Origin: Casuarina equisetifolia
Taxonomy: Eukaryota > Streptophyta > Magnoliopsida > Fagales > Casuarinaceae
DNA length: 64,000 bases
Assembly: GCA_028551475.1 (NCBI GenBank)
Contig: CM052362.1
Location: forward strand, 1,744,166-1,808,165
Direction of reading: 5' to 3'
The notes under the pieces were generated by a model. That model searched no databases. It saw only the letters and a list, made by a program, of their open reading frames with translations, and was not told where the DNA came from. Positions within the stretch are counted from its first letter, which is position 1, and every line of letters begins with the position of its first letter. The position numbers and the translations under genes are program-made. Positions 45,385 to 57,361 of the stretch are shown here, piece by piece.

Positions 45385-46330
45385 TGTATTGGAGCTAATA
45401 GAGCAATTGATCGGGATCAAAGATGATCATACAAACACAAATTGAAGTAGTATATTGATGTGTTTTGAAGTAAGATTTTATTTTTTCCTAGATCTAGCTT
45501 GATTTTGGATGATACTAATGTAGATCAATTAGGGTATGCTATTAAAGTGGTGGATTGGGATATGCAAAGTCTATATCTATACTTTGTTCAAATCAAAAGT
45601 TTGTTCAAGAACATGATACATTTTGGAAAAGATTGGTATTTTTTTAGAGCTGTTGGATTGAAGATCGGACTTGTAAGATTGATGGTGGTGGTCATATAAG
45701 TCTTTGGCTCAAGCTAGGGAGTCAAATATTAGAGAGGGGCGCATATATAAGCGGTTGAAGTTAGAGACTAAGAAGGACAGGCAAAAAGAAATTTGCATAT
45801 GTGTTCCAATTTTCCACATGAAGAATAGATTTCTAGATGATGTATGGAGGATTCAACTCCAACCTAGGTAGAAGTATGAAAAACAGTGACGGAATTTGTC
45901 CAGAAAAGTTGAATCGAGTTGCAAACTTTTGGATGAAGGCAAAAACCCGACTGACAGTGGTAGATTGACGATTTTGACAGTAATAAATGGTAAATTGACT
46001 TAATCCAATTTAGTCCATGGTAGAAGAACCTAATAAGCAGTAGTTGAAACCGGCAAGTGTGTGACGGAATCATCAATAGGTCAAAAATTGGGTTAGGTGA
46101 ATCCGGTATTAGCTAAGGTAGAACCCTTGTGCATACGAGACACACATGCAGTGCACACTCCATATGCACAACAAACACATGTGAGGTGCACGTGTCAAAC
46201 AAAGAAAAGAAATGTTTTGCAAGGGTTGTATGAGTTTTTGAGGATGAAATATTGTTGGATTATAGATTGAAGGGAAACTCTAAAAGAAAAGAGATTACAA
46301 TAGGATTGTCGAAAACCTAACTTTGTCGAA
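45385..46330 (+). mobile_element. Internal stub of third LTR element
   Basis: Parallel to 40,484-41,170 with insertions. No gag/pol domains recognisable. Confidence 0.4.
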
Positions 46331-46380
46331 AAGGATGAACAATAACGAGGAACATTGGAAATAACCACTGTGATGTTTTT

Positions 46381-47646
46381 GATAATTTTCTCATCAATTA
46401 TAACGTATAAATTAGGGTTTCTTTATAGAATTTCATTGTTAGTTATGCAGCAAACCCAAAAGAGCATGATAAGCAAAAGAAAAGAATGCTAAAAGCAAGG
46501 CAACATGTAAATTAGAAGAAAGAAGTCAAAAGGAGAAAAACGTCAAAAGAGAAAAGAAAGAGGTGTGAATTGTGAAGGGGGAATCTAGGGAACACCTTCC
46601 AAGACAACATAAAAGCAACGTGAATTAAGAAAAAAGAGGGGGAAGAGAGAGAGAAAAGGTGCTGCGGAAACCAAGACCAAGGAGATGAGAAAAAGAAAAA
46701 AAAAGAAAAAAAAAAAAAAGATGAGAAAATAGAAGCGCGACAACTTATCTCTACTTTATGCAATTCTTGATTTTTGTTTGATTTGAAGGAGTTTTGCAAA
46801 AAGTTTTTGAAGAAAAAACAGCATGGTGACAACGTTTCTATTTTTGTTTAAGGTATTTTGCTTAATTTCTACCATTGTTTTGGTCTATTATTTCACTATG
46901 TTCTAATATTTTTTTTATTAGGGTGATGATGTAGCCTAACTATGATAATGTGAATTTTATAAATTTTTCTGCTTTATAAGATATTTTATTTATGTGAGTT
47001 ATATATTATTATGCTTAATGTTTTTAAATAATTAGCCACCACTTGAATAATTTGATATACATGTTTGAGATTAAAAGATAATAATATGTAGTTGCTTCTT
47101 ATAATATATAACTATGAATTAAATATGAATAGACATATATTATGTTGTTTGTGTGGTTTTTGGTGATAAGATGATCAAACGATTTATTGTAAACCAAGAA
47201 TATCCATAGATCCTAATGCACTTTATTTATTTCAATTCACATAGAAATATAGTAAATTAATAAATAGAGTAGGTTTACTATACCTAAACATAGGATAGTA
47301 AATAAATTAGAAAATTTCATCATTACATAGTTATTATTATTCTTATAGGGATAAACTATGGAAATTCATACCTAGTAGTTATGATAAAATCGGATGCTCT
47401 AACATGTTTCTCATATTAATTTTTCTTACTTGGATTCAATTTCAATTTGTCTTGAAATTTTATTTTAGAAATTTTAAATTTTAATTCATCATCAACTATT
47501 TTTTAATTGGCTAGATAAGTTTTAGGATTAATTCATTATTGATACTTAATTAGTTAAATATTTATCAATATCTGTGGAAGTATATACTTTCTTATCATTA
47601 TATTACTAATGTGATATATTCATTCGCATCTAAAATTCACCAAACA
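46381..47646 (+). mobile_element. LTR-like block of ~1.27 kb, probably Ty3/gypsy type
   Basis: The right ~800 bases align with 55,455-56,143 of the solo LTR at 54,896 (shared GATGTARCCTAAYTATGAT, TTAGCYACCACTTGAAT, TTTCTTATCATTATATTACT), and it ends in ...CAAACA like ...CGAACA there. The left end TGATAATTTT resembles TGATAACTCT, and the length is similar (1,266 against 1,248). The flanks are not a target duplication (GTTTT / ATAAT), so this is a recombinant or decayed copy. The purine-rich tract at 46,510-46,740 gives a misleading minus-strand frame. Confidence 0.55.
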
Positions 47647-48050
47647 ATAATGGTTAATTTCAACATTGCATTTTTCGCATTGGTGGACCCAAGGCCGTCT
47701 AGGTTACGGCGTTCCTTAACAGTATTTAGACAGACGCAGTACAGAAAAAATACTTCACGTTTTGTACACTACATGTGGAAAGGTCAAAGTGGGCAAAAAT
47801 CAATATATTTGAGCTAAATACCCCAAGATCCTTGTTCGGCGTCCTTGTATTATCAAGGTTGCTTAGTGTAAATAGATCTACCGAATCGAAAGGTATATGA
47901 AGAATCCATTGACCAACATATTTATTGGGAAATTTCTATTTATATTTGGAGTTCATTCATGAATAAAGTATTAATTTTACTCGGCTTAACAAAAAAGCAT
48001 TAATGAGGTTCACATTTGAAATCTATAGCTGTTTGTTTGGAAATTCCAAA
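47647..48050 (+). repeat. Upstream-module fragment
   Basis: Matches 16,272-16,680 (ATAATGGTTAATNTCAA, TTGGTGGACCCAAG, GGCGTCCTTGTATTA). It breaks off at 48,050 into the antisense copia remnant. No TATA box or leader. Confidence 0.6.
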
Positions 48051-49680
48051 AGGTTTAAATAAAGCAAATAAATTTAACTTACAATGTAATCTCCTTGTAA
48101 GGAATAAAGGGAGAACAATTTTCACAAACTTTCATGTATTTAACATATCTCTTCATAGCAGTGTTTGTATATGCCAAGAATACTAAGGTGGCTTAATAGA
48201 TAGGAATGTTGTTTGTGACATAATGACTTCGTAAAACTATCTTCTAGCTATTCATTTGTTTTGATCTTTATTATCATAAGGTATACACAACATTTTAAAA
48301 AGTCTCTATCATTTGAAATTCATAGTAAAAAAATCCACCTTCACCACGTCTCATACAAGATTAGGGAGTGAACTTGAGTTTCTTTGTTCTCCGTACTTCC
48401 CCTTATCGCTTATTTTAGCATAAGATTTAGCTACCTCAAAGTCTCGTCGATTGTTTTAGAAGACCGGATTTTTAATATATTCAAAAATTCCTCAACAAAG
48501 TATAGCCACCATTTTTTATTCATTAACAACAGCAGTGAAAAATTAATTATTATAGATATTATGTTGAAATTCAATAATTGCATTTGAACTTTTAAACATA
48601 ATATACTAAGATATCAAGGGCTATTAAAACGAAGACCACCATTTCTCGTTAACATGAATGGGGAGATGGGACAATCCATTTTTACTTGAATTAACATGGG
48701 TTGAGCTTCCTCGCAAAACCCCAATTTTAAGCCGTCGTGAGAACCATATATCTGATTATTAATTTAGGGGGCTCTAATCCGTAATTGGCCCTCACTTTTT
48801 CAGTTCATTAAAAGCAGGGGTCCATGCTCGATGATGAAAATCTCGAGGTCCCATGTCATCGATGTTATTTACTTGAATCACAAGTTTTGCGGATTTCTGT
48901 GCGTTCATAGATTTGCCCTCGTCTTCCACATGATTGCAAAGAATGTAGTACTCTTTTATCTGGTTTATTGTTGGCTTTATTGAGCGTGATAGGAATTGGA
49001 GCTACAAAAATGTTAACATGAAAAGTATCGAGATACTATAAAAATTATGCCTATTAGTGCAATAATAATAATGCTTATTATCCCAATATTATCCTAAATT
49101 GTTAAATCGTTTTTCTGTACCTCAGATGGCGCAGGGATGAAAAGGATAGTTTTCTAAAACTACTCAACATGCTGTTTTACATACATGTCTGCTGCTTCTT
49201 TCCCATGACTCGGCACGCACTTTGTTGTTTAATATTTGTTCTTTACCTACTAGTTCGCATGTGACAGATTTGGTATGGTTGGACTGCATATCATTTCGAC
49301 TAACTACAGCATTTCTCTTCTTCGACCTGTTGTGAAAAACACAAACAAGGGAAGATAAAGAGAGGCCAAGTTTCCAAAAAAGAAAACTTAATCTTGTAGA
49401 TTAGTGTTTCTATATCTCTATCTGACTTCTTGTTGATTATAATTGTCCTTATATTCCTAACTACAATTTAAGTCAAGGCCAGTTGGCATATAATCAAGGA
49501 AATATTTCATTGAATTAAATCACTTTTCTATGGACATTCCAATCATCAAGTAATTAGAGATGAATTAAGTCTCACTGCTTGTATGATCACCGGGTAGTAA
49601 CATCAACTAACTAGGTAGTCCTAGGTAAACCAACTATTTAAGTAAACTTTGCACATCTATCAACTTTTCCTCGATTATGG

Positions 49681-50636
49681 CTCTTGGTAGAAACTAGAGA
49701 GCACGAAAACAGACCATTGGGAAACTTTGTATATATTTTTGTGTCAAGATCCAGATCATTGTAGGCCTCTTTATAATAGGTTCATGTACATTTGAAAAAG
49801 GAAAAAAAAATACAAAATATACATTTCTTGATAACGAAGATCTCATGCTATAAGGAAATAATCACAATTGGTAATAACCATATTAGTACTATATCTCTTA
49901 ACACTTCCCCTTAAGTTGATAGTTTGTAATGTCTAAGATGCTAAGCTTGTTCAATAGATACGAGTATTGTCTTTAACATAAGGGCTTGGTGAATATATCT
50001 ACTAGCTATTCTAAAGTACTTATCCCTTTTGTATTACTTATTCCTTCTAATATTTTGTCTCTAGTGAAGTGACAATTAACTTTGATGTGCTTTGTGCTCC
50101 CATGTACCATGGGATTTGTAGCAAAGCTTAGGCACATCATCATCATAGAATAAAGTGGTTGTTCCTTTTATCTTGATCCCATGATCCCTAAGTAGGCCCC
50201 GCATCCAAACCACTCCATAGACAATTTTAGCCATCATCTGGTATTCTACTTCGGCATATAATAATGATACAGTTGACTTTTTCTTTGTTTCACATGATAG
50301 CGTGGAGTTTTCTAATTTAATACAAAAACATGTAAGTCATATCCTTGACATGAGACATGTTGCATAGTTAGAATTGCAATAAGATGTCATTTACAAATTA
50401 AATCTCTAGCCAAGAGTATATATCTAGTCTTGGACATCCTGTTAGGTATTTGATCACTTTTAGTATCGCATCAATGTGTGACTTCTTAGGATCTTATATG
50501 AATTGGCTAAGAATCTGGATTGCATAATAAATGTCCGACTAAGTCATGGTGAGATAAACAAGTTTTCCCACAACATGTGTATGCTTAGATGGATCATTGA
50601 GTATGATATCTTTGTCCATCAATGATATTTCCATAA
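49681..50636 (-). mobile_element. Antisense copia remnant (RT end, RNase H, LTR)
   Basis: The minus strand from ~50,600 reads GKLVYLTMT.SDI...LSQFI, then RNase H (…IICRSRIPDDG…), then a purine tract (CTTAAGGGGAAG at 49,904-49,915) and an LTR starting TGTTAAGAGATATAG, running left from 49,903 to ~49,681. The upstream domains are absent. It is related to 20,700-21,470 (shared ~200 bp). Several breaks. Confidence 0.75.
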
Positions 50637-51960
50637 ATGCAAACCTACACCTATGACTTCCCATTATCTTTTTCTTACTTTTAAAATTATAGATTTTGTC
50701 TCTTATTTCAATTGTTGTTAGCTGAAAATATAATGGATGTATAGAATAAATAGTACTCTACTTCTCAAATCCTTTTCAAGCTTCCCTTGGAACCTTGAAC
50801 CTTGGCCAAAGAGATTATTAATAGATCTCAAATAGCCTCACAATGAATAAAGATGTCTCCCCTCTACCACTATTAATGAATCACATAAAGGCATTGGATG
50901 GAAGTACCTCTCAAATCCTCATTCAAGATCAATCTACCAAAATATCAACCGTTTTAAGGTGATTCAACAAGATCCCACATACTTGGCAAAGTAAACAATA
51001 AAGCAAATTAATTTGAAAAAATGAAGTCTCATAAAGTTTAGTAAGAACAATTATAAAGTTTTTATTTTATTGTTAGAAGGTAAGCTTGCATTGATATAAT
51101 TTAATAAATAGAAGGATATGAGTATATCCCAACATTACAAAAATTACTACAACTATGAAAATATCAGGGTTAGAAACCTCCTAATCTTACTTAAAACATT
51201 CATAAATTTATTTGTTACAATTTGATCAATAATAGAATAATTTAGAGAAAGGCACTAAGAGCTACACTACTCCTATTCCATCTTAGTCATTCCTAGTTGC
51301 CTATTATGCCAATCATTCAATCCAAAAAATAAAAATAAAAAACCCTAAATTTCCCACATGCAAAAATAATGTCTTAAAAATTAACAACACAACTATTCTT
51401 AGTATTTACATCAATTTCATCTCTAGTTACACTCTCCCTCCCCCCATCCCCCCCCCCCCCCCCCCCCCGGCGCGCATCTCCCTTCTTCAAGCCACTCATT
51501 CTTGGCTAGATGCTCTCTCTCTTGGCCAGCTGCTTGCAATTCCCATTTTGCTGCTAAAACTAAGCAAAATTATGCAACAGGAACTACTGACAATAACACA
51601 CTGCATGCAAGACCCTCAGCATCAATTTCTCTTAGATGCTGGTTGCAACCTCACAAGGGTTACAAATCCTGGAAGACATTTCTAAAGAGAAGATTATAAT
51701 ATTGTAGATAAGGTGTTGAACCTCAAATCACATTATTAGAGTTCCTACTAACTCATTATTGAGCTAGATAATTAAGGACAAATATAAATGAAATAGTTTA
51801 AAGACATATCCTATATCTTTTACTTAGCTCTCATTACTTATACTAATTTTTAATATATCCTAAGGGTAAAATGACACTTTTATCCTCCCCATTTATTACA
51901 AATGCTAACGTATTTATATGATATTTAAGGCAATTATGATACCTTTCTGATTGTATAATA
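50636..51960. repeat. Module U, copy 2
   Basis: Parallel to 27,549-28,960 and 60,479-61,680. Contains a run of 21 C at 51,448-51,468 where the others have CTCTCTCCCTCC or CTCTCTCTCTTT. No gene. Confidence 0.55.
51448..51468. repeat. Homopolymer of 21 C
   Basis: Uninterrupted C run within a pyrimidine-rich stretch, followed by GGCGCGC. The other two module copies lack it. It may be true slippage or a sequencing/assembly artefact. Confidence 0.9.
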
Positions 51961-52963
51961 AAGAGTCAACTAAAATTAAAAGCAAACAATGATTGCTTCC
52001 AAAAAAATATTTCTAATCTATTGTACTCTTTTTCTTTCTGTTGCTTGATTCTGTTTTATATCAATCATGCTATGCTTATGTTACAGGGGTTGGAAGGTGC
52101 TTCCATCGTGGATTCTATTCTGTTATTGAGAAACATGATATGGTATCGGTCAAAAGTGGATTCTTCGTTTAACCGAGAAGAAATGCGATATAGAGACAGA
52201 TACAGAGGGAGGACAGCTCGAAGAAGAAACTGGGTTAACGATTTTCTGTATTGTTTGAAAGCACTCTATTACAGTTCATTCTCCAACGATATGTACACAA
52301 AAAGAACAATCTATAATAAAGGAAAAACAAATAGATTAAAGGAAAACATCTGGATAGCATTTAATTGCCTACACTACTTAGACTCCAATGCAGCGTCGGT
52401 AGCTGGTGTTTTCAGGTAAGTCCCAGCGCCATCTTGCGACGGAAAGATGATGATTCGGTGACAGAAGCATTGGACCCGTGAAAGTTGTGGGCCTTTGGCT
52501 GGATGGACTCTCCTCTACTACTATGATTTTTTCAAGAAAAAAAAAATCGAATCCTATTATTGAGAAGTCAATGTAAGAACTGAGTCGCGTGCTGGTACTG
52601 CATGTTCTCATATAGTTAGTGAATAGATTATCCTACAAATTGTATTATATAACATGTATGTGTTTAGACAGACACGGTACAAAAAAATACTTCTTGTTTT
52701 GCTCACTTGTTCAAAAAGTCCATACAGGCAAAAATTAATACGTACTTACCCTGCGGTTGTTGCCCCCCGTCCATTTATTACCAACGTTGTTCGCGTTATC
52801 AAACGGCATGTGAAGGATCCATTGACCCGGTATAAGGTATAAAATTCACGCGGCCTAACGAAAAAGGAACGAAGGAGGAACAAACACTGAAGGACGCTTT
52901 GCCCTCTTAAGAAAGAGTCCTTCAAGACAGCCGGAATTTTTTCCAATTCATTCTCTCTCTCTC
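51960..52963 (+). other. ALEG segment with small retroelement insertion, then upstream module
   Basis: GGGTTGGAAGGTGC (52,087) is followed by the insertion shared with 29,110-30,060 (here without the solo LTR), then the upstream module including CTCTTAAGAAAGAGTCC (52,901-52,917). The 132-codon frame at 52,021-52,419 spans the insertion and is not conserved in the other copy. Confidence 0.5.
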
Positions 52964-52990
52964 TATATATATATGGGACCTTACTTTTTC
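52964..52990 (+). promoter_or_regulatory. TATA box and leader start, copy f
   Basis: TATATATATA (52,964-52,973), then GGGACCTTACTTTTTC. It is interrupted at 52,991 by an old Copia; the leader resumes at 60,064 (CTTTCTAGTGTGTATTGAG). Confidence 0.5.
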
Positions 52991-54895
52991 TGTTGGAGAT
53001 ATGCTCATATATTTTCCTAATATTGCATATTATTCTTTCCATATTATGTAGTCTATTCAAGGAATTATTGTACACATAGTAGAAGAATATTTACTTTATT
53101 TGTTTGTATATTTTCAATGTTGTTCCATCCTTGTATTATAAAAGGACAAACTTTGTATATAATTCTTCAACAAAGCAATACATGAATTCCCAAAAGCCTT
53201 TATGCCTCTTCACTTACCTTTGTGACATGGTATCAAGAGCCAGTCCTTTTTTCTAACCCTTTGCTTCTGCTACTCTACTTCTTACGTTTTTTCGGGTTCC
53301 TTGCCTCCTTTTTTTCTCCTTCTTCAGCATTTTTTTCCTTTTCTTGCCATGCTGATGAACTTCAGTTTTGATCCCAATGCTTCTATCATTGAGGATGATA
53401 CTTCTAACCTAAATTCCGCTTCTACCAAACCTATCATTTTTGGATTGGTCTCCTTCCCTCCCCTCATAGTTTTTGGACCCATTAGCCTCTCTTAGCCTCC
53501 CTTTGGCGTTTCTGGCTTGGGCTTGCTCCTTGAACCTAGTTCCTTACCTGATTGCAAGTCATTACTCTTTGGCCTATTTCTTTTTGGCCTTGTTGGAGGT
53601 TCGACTCTCTTTAGCATTATCACCATATCTCAGCCCTCTTGGGCCCCTAGGCTCTAACCCTACTCATGCCTCTGGTGGCTTTAGATCAGGCTAGCCCATG
53701 GTGACCACCTTCCTAGACTTCTAGGGCCACCATGTTTAAGGTTCGAGCCCGTACCCACCTTATTGGAGCTAGGCTCGAATACCTACCTAGTTTCAACCTT
53801 GCTAGTTGTGCCCCTCTCTGTTGCTATTTTCCTCAAGCTCGGTGACTACTCTACACCACCACATTAGACAGTCTGGAATCATGTCTCATCCACAATCTTT
53901 GACTAGCACGGCCAACTACTCTATTTGGTATTGTGATTTTCACCTTGCCTTAATCTTCTAGGACAAAGACAACTTTCTTAATGGTTTCATTCCTTTTTCA
54001 ATTAATGGCCCCCTCACACGGTAGTGGTGCAAATGCATGCAGCTCATCTACACTTGGCTCGATAATACTCTTTCTCTGGAGGTTGCTACCGCTTTCCTGT
54101 CATCTGACAACACTTGCATTCCCTAAGACAACCTTTGCGAGTTATATGGCCATTCAATTGGGTTCAACGTTTTCAGGTCAAACATGCGCTTTGCAACCTC
54201 ACCATGACAGTGATCTACAACCATTTTTTTGCCCTTTACAACAAACTCGATTAGACTGAACCACCGATTAAGGGACTTAATTCTGTTCTATGTTAACTGG
54301 GATAGCTTAAGGAGGAGCATTGAATCACTTGGTTCCTCTTAATTCTCAACAAATCATATCATAACTTTTGGTCTTAGATCTTCATGTTGGAGCCATCATT
54401 ATCCCTTCGTTGCTTATTTTTCCTTGTTATCCAAGAGGAAAACTAGCATATTGCTTCCACAAAATACCTTCGTGTTGGAGAGAATGCTATTCTTTCTTCT
54501 CGTGCCATGTCTGGTCAAAAGGTTGTTGCAGCCTATGATGGCGATAGTTGTAGTGATAGCTTGGCGGCATAGTTCACTTATCTAGGGTTTCATAAGAATG
54601 ATCTGAGATCACAATTTGACGGTTCTCATTAAACCCTAGATTGAACAGTCCTTATCTCCTTATAAATGTACCTTCATCCAACAATTCTTCCTTAATCATC
54701 TCCAATGCACCCATACCTCAGATTGATGGCTCTAGTCATGTGAATGTTGCACCCGCACATAGAGGATCCACCAGCTCACAATCTTGCTGATCCAATGACT
54801 CAAATTCATCCAAGGCCCAATCTAATAATTTATTTTGTGATCATTGTAAATAAACCAATCACACTAAAGAAAATTGTTGGAAATTGCATGGTAGG

Positions 54896-56143
54896 TGATA
54901 ACTCTATTTTTATAAAGTTATTTGACCTATTTTAGGCAATAAATAACTTTAATAATTGTGAGAAAACATTTGAACTCCTCTTTATTTATCTAAATTTATC
55001 TTGTTTATGTAGAACAAGGAGGCAAGAAGAAAAGGGATGAACATGGAGAGCTTGATGCTTATTGTGTGACAAAATTATAATATCAAGATCAAGAGAGTCA
55101 AGATGGGCTTGGGCTTTGAATGATTGTTATTAGATTTTATTGTTATTGGATTTTCTAAATAATTAGAAAACCTAATCATATTAGGGGTTCAAAGCCTAAT
55201 TAAATTAGGAGTTCAAAACCTAATTAAATTAAGAGTTCAAAACCCAATTGTTTTAGATCTCTAAAACCTAATTCTACTAGGATAAGAGTAGGTCTAAACC
55301 TAAACCCTATTTAAGAGGAGGAAATTGAGCACAACTCAAGAAAAAGGTTAAGAATTCAAGGTTTTCTTGAAAAGAAGACAAAAAGGGTGACAGACTTCTT
55401 GTTCTTGGATTCAAGATGCCTTCTTTATCTCTTATTACTATTCTTCCTCATTATTTCTTTATGTTTTAGTTTATTTTTGTTAGAGCTACGATGTAACCTA
55501 ATTATGATGGTATGAATCTTATGATTATTATGTTTTGTAAGATATTTTGTTTATGTGAAGTTACATATTACTGTATTTAATGCTTTTAAGTGATTAGCTA
55601 CCACTTGAATGATTTGATTTGCATGTTTGAGACCGACAGGAGATGATATGCAATTGCTTCTTGTAATGTGTAATCATAAATTAAATATGGATAGACATAT
55701 ACCATATTATTTGTGTGGCTTTTGGTGTAAACTAGGACTATTCACAGATCCTAATGCATTTGGTTTGTTTCAATTCACATATAGAGATATAGTGAATTAA
55801 TGAACTAAATAGGTTTGCTATACCTAGACATAGGATAGTAAATAAATTAGGAAGTTCTGCCATCACATAGATATTATTCCTCTTGCAAGCATAAATAATC
55901 AATATTAATACCTAGTAATTATGGTGAAATCATATGCTCTAACATATTTCTTGTATTTAGTTTTCTTAGATTTAGTTAGTTAGTCTATCATCTATCAATT
56001 TGATTTGCTAAATAAATTCTAGAAGTTGTTCACTATTAGTAATTAATTGGTTTAGTAATCACCAATCTTTGTGGGACGATATCTTTCTTATCATTATATT
56101 ACTTGTTCGACATGTTCACTTGCATTTAGAATTTCATCGAACA
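54896..56143 (+). mobile_element. Solo LTR, 1,248 bp, nested in the old Copia
   Basis: Starts TGATAACTCT, ends TTTCATCGAACA, and is flanked by GTAGG at 54,891-54,895 and 56,144-56,148. It splits the zinc-knuckle region of the host Copia. No coding region. The length and the terminal style (...ATTACTTGTTCGACATGTTCACTTGC...) suggest Ty3/gypsy, as an inference. A related block is at 46,381-47,646. Confidence 0.9.
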
Positions 56144-57231
56144 GTAGGCCTATAGATAAGGACTCCAAAGCCAAAGGAAGCTACCTCCAACACTATAATG
56201 ACTTAAGAAAAATCCAATTAACCCTTCACTAAAGCCCAACTCAACCAGATTATGCATGCCTTCCAACAAATTGGCACTTCCAAGAAAATTGCTAGCTTCT
56301 TAGGTACTGTTTTCTACCTTATGAACTCATTTCTTCACATGCATGAATTATTGATTCAAGTGCTAGTGAACACATTATTTGCAACAATTTTTTTTTCAAA
56401 ATTCATAATTCCTTCTTATCCACCTTCGTATGTCTTCCAAATAGGAATGTCACCTCTATCACTCACATCAGTGATGTCACTCTCAGTCTTTATATCATTC
56501 TAAAAATGCCTTATTTGTCCTTGAATTTCACTTTAATCTCGTTTCCTCTTTAAAGTTTATGTACAAAATGATTACTATGTTATTATGAATTCTAATTCCT
56601 ACTCTTTTTAGGCCCATTTGACTAGCAAACTGATGAGCTTGGATAATGTTTCTCAAGGGATTTATTTTTTGGCTTTCATTTCCAAAAAAATTTAGTTTTT
56701 CCAAATGTAATTCCTTTTCTTAGGGCACTCTTTGTGTGACCAACATTAATAATAATATTATCCTTTTGCATCAATGCTTGGGCCATAATGCTTGATTTCC
56801 ACATCCCACTTGCCCATTTGTCCCTTTGCAAAGTGATCTTATAATCCATTTCCCTTTAGTTCTTCCTATGCACCCTCCATTTTCTCTTTCACATTGAAAT
56901 TTAAGGACCCTACCACACGCCTCATCGTGATAAGTCTTGGTTCTTTCTCACTCTTGTTAATGATTTTTCTCATGTAATCTAAATCCTAAGTCCTTTGCCA
57001 TCTCGTTCTTTTTCTTACCCTTATCCAAACTCAATTCCACACTTCAGTTCAATAAATCCGTATTAATTATGCCCGTGATTTTTCAACTGTCATTGTTCTT
57101 CCTTCTTTTCTTGTTATGGCATCCTCCATAAAAGCTCTTACACATATACCCCCTAACAAAATGGGGTTATTGAATGCAAACACTAACATCTTTTAGAGGT
57201 TGCTAGGGCACTTGTGTTTGAAGCCTTTGTT

Positions 57232-57361
57232 TTTTTTGTTTTTTTTTTTTTACGCACGCACCCGTGGGAAGGGGGGACGGGGTTCGAACCCATGACCCGG
57301 TGGACTCGCCGGTTACGGTTTGGCTCAGTGTCTTTAACCACTGAGCCAGGGCCCCCGCCCC
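57232..57361 (-). mobile_element. tRNA-derived SINE
   Basis: On the minus strand: head GGGGCGGGGGCCC, Pol III A box TGGCTCAGTGG (57,349-57,339), B box GGTTCGAACCC (57,291-57,281), then an A-rich tail (T run 57,232-57,250 on the plus strand). Imperfect 14-bp target duplications flank it: TTGAAGCCTTTGTT at 57,218-57,231 and TCAAAGCCTTTGTT at 57,363-57,376. It interrupts the integrase region of the old Copia. It is GC-rich compared with its surroundings. Not a functional tRNA gene. Confidence 0.9.

Noticed and set aside
46512-46832. 106-codon minus-strand frame (Phe/Ser-rich, resembling a membrane protein)
   Set aside because: Produced by a purine-rich A/G tract within an LTR-like block, and not shared with the related solo LTR at 54,896.
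52021-52419. 132-codon open frame with basic region
   Set aside because: It runs from the ALEG segment into a small retroelement-like insertion. The paralogue at 29.0-29.4 kb does not keep it open.
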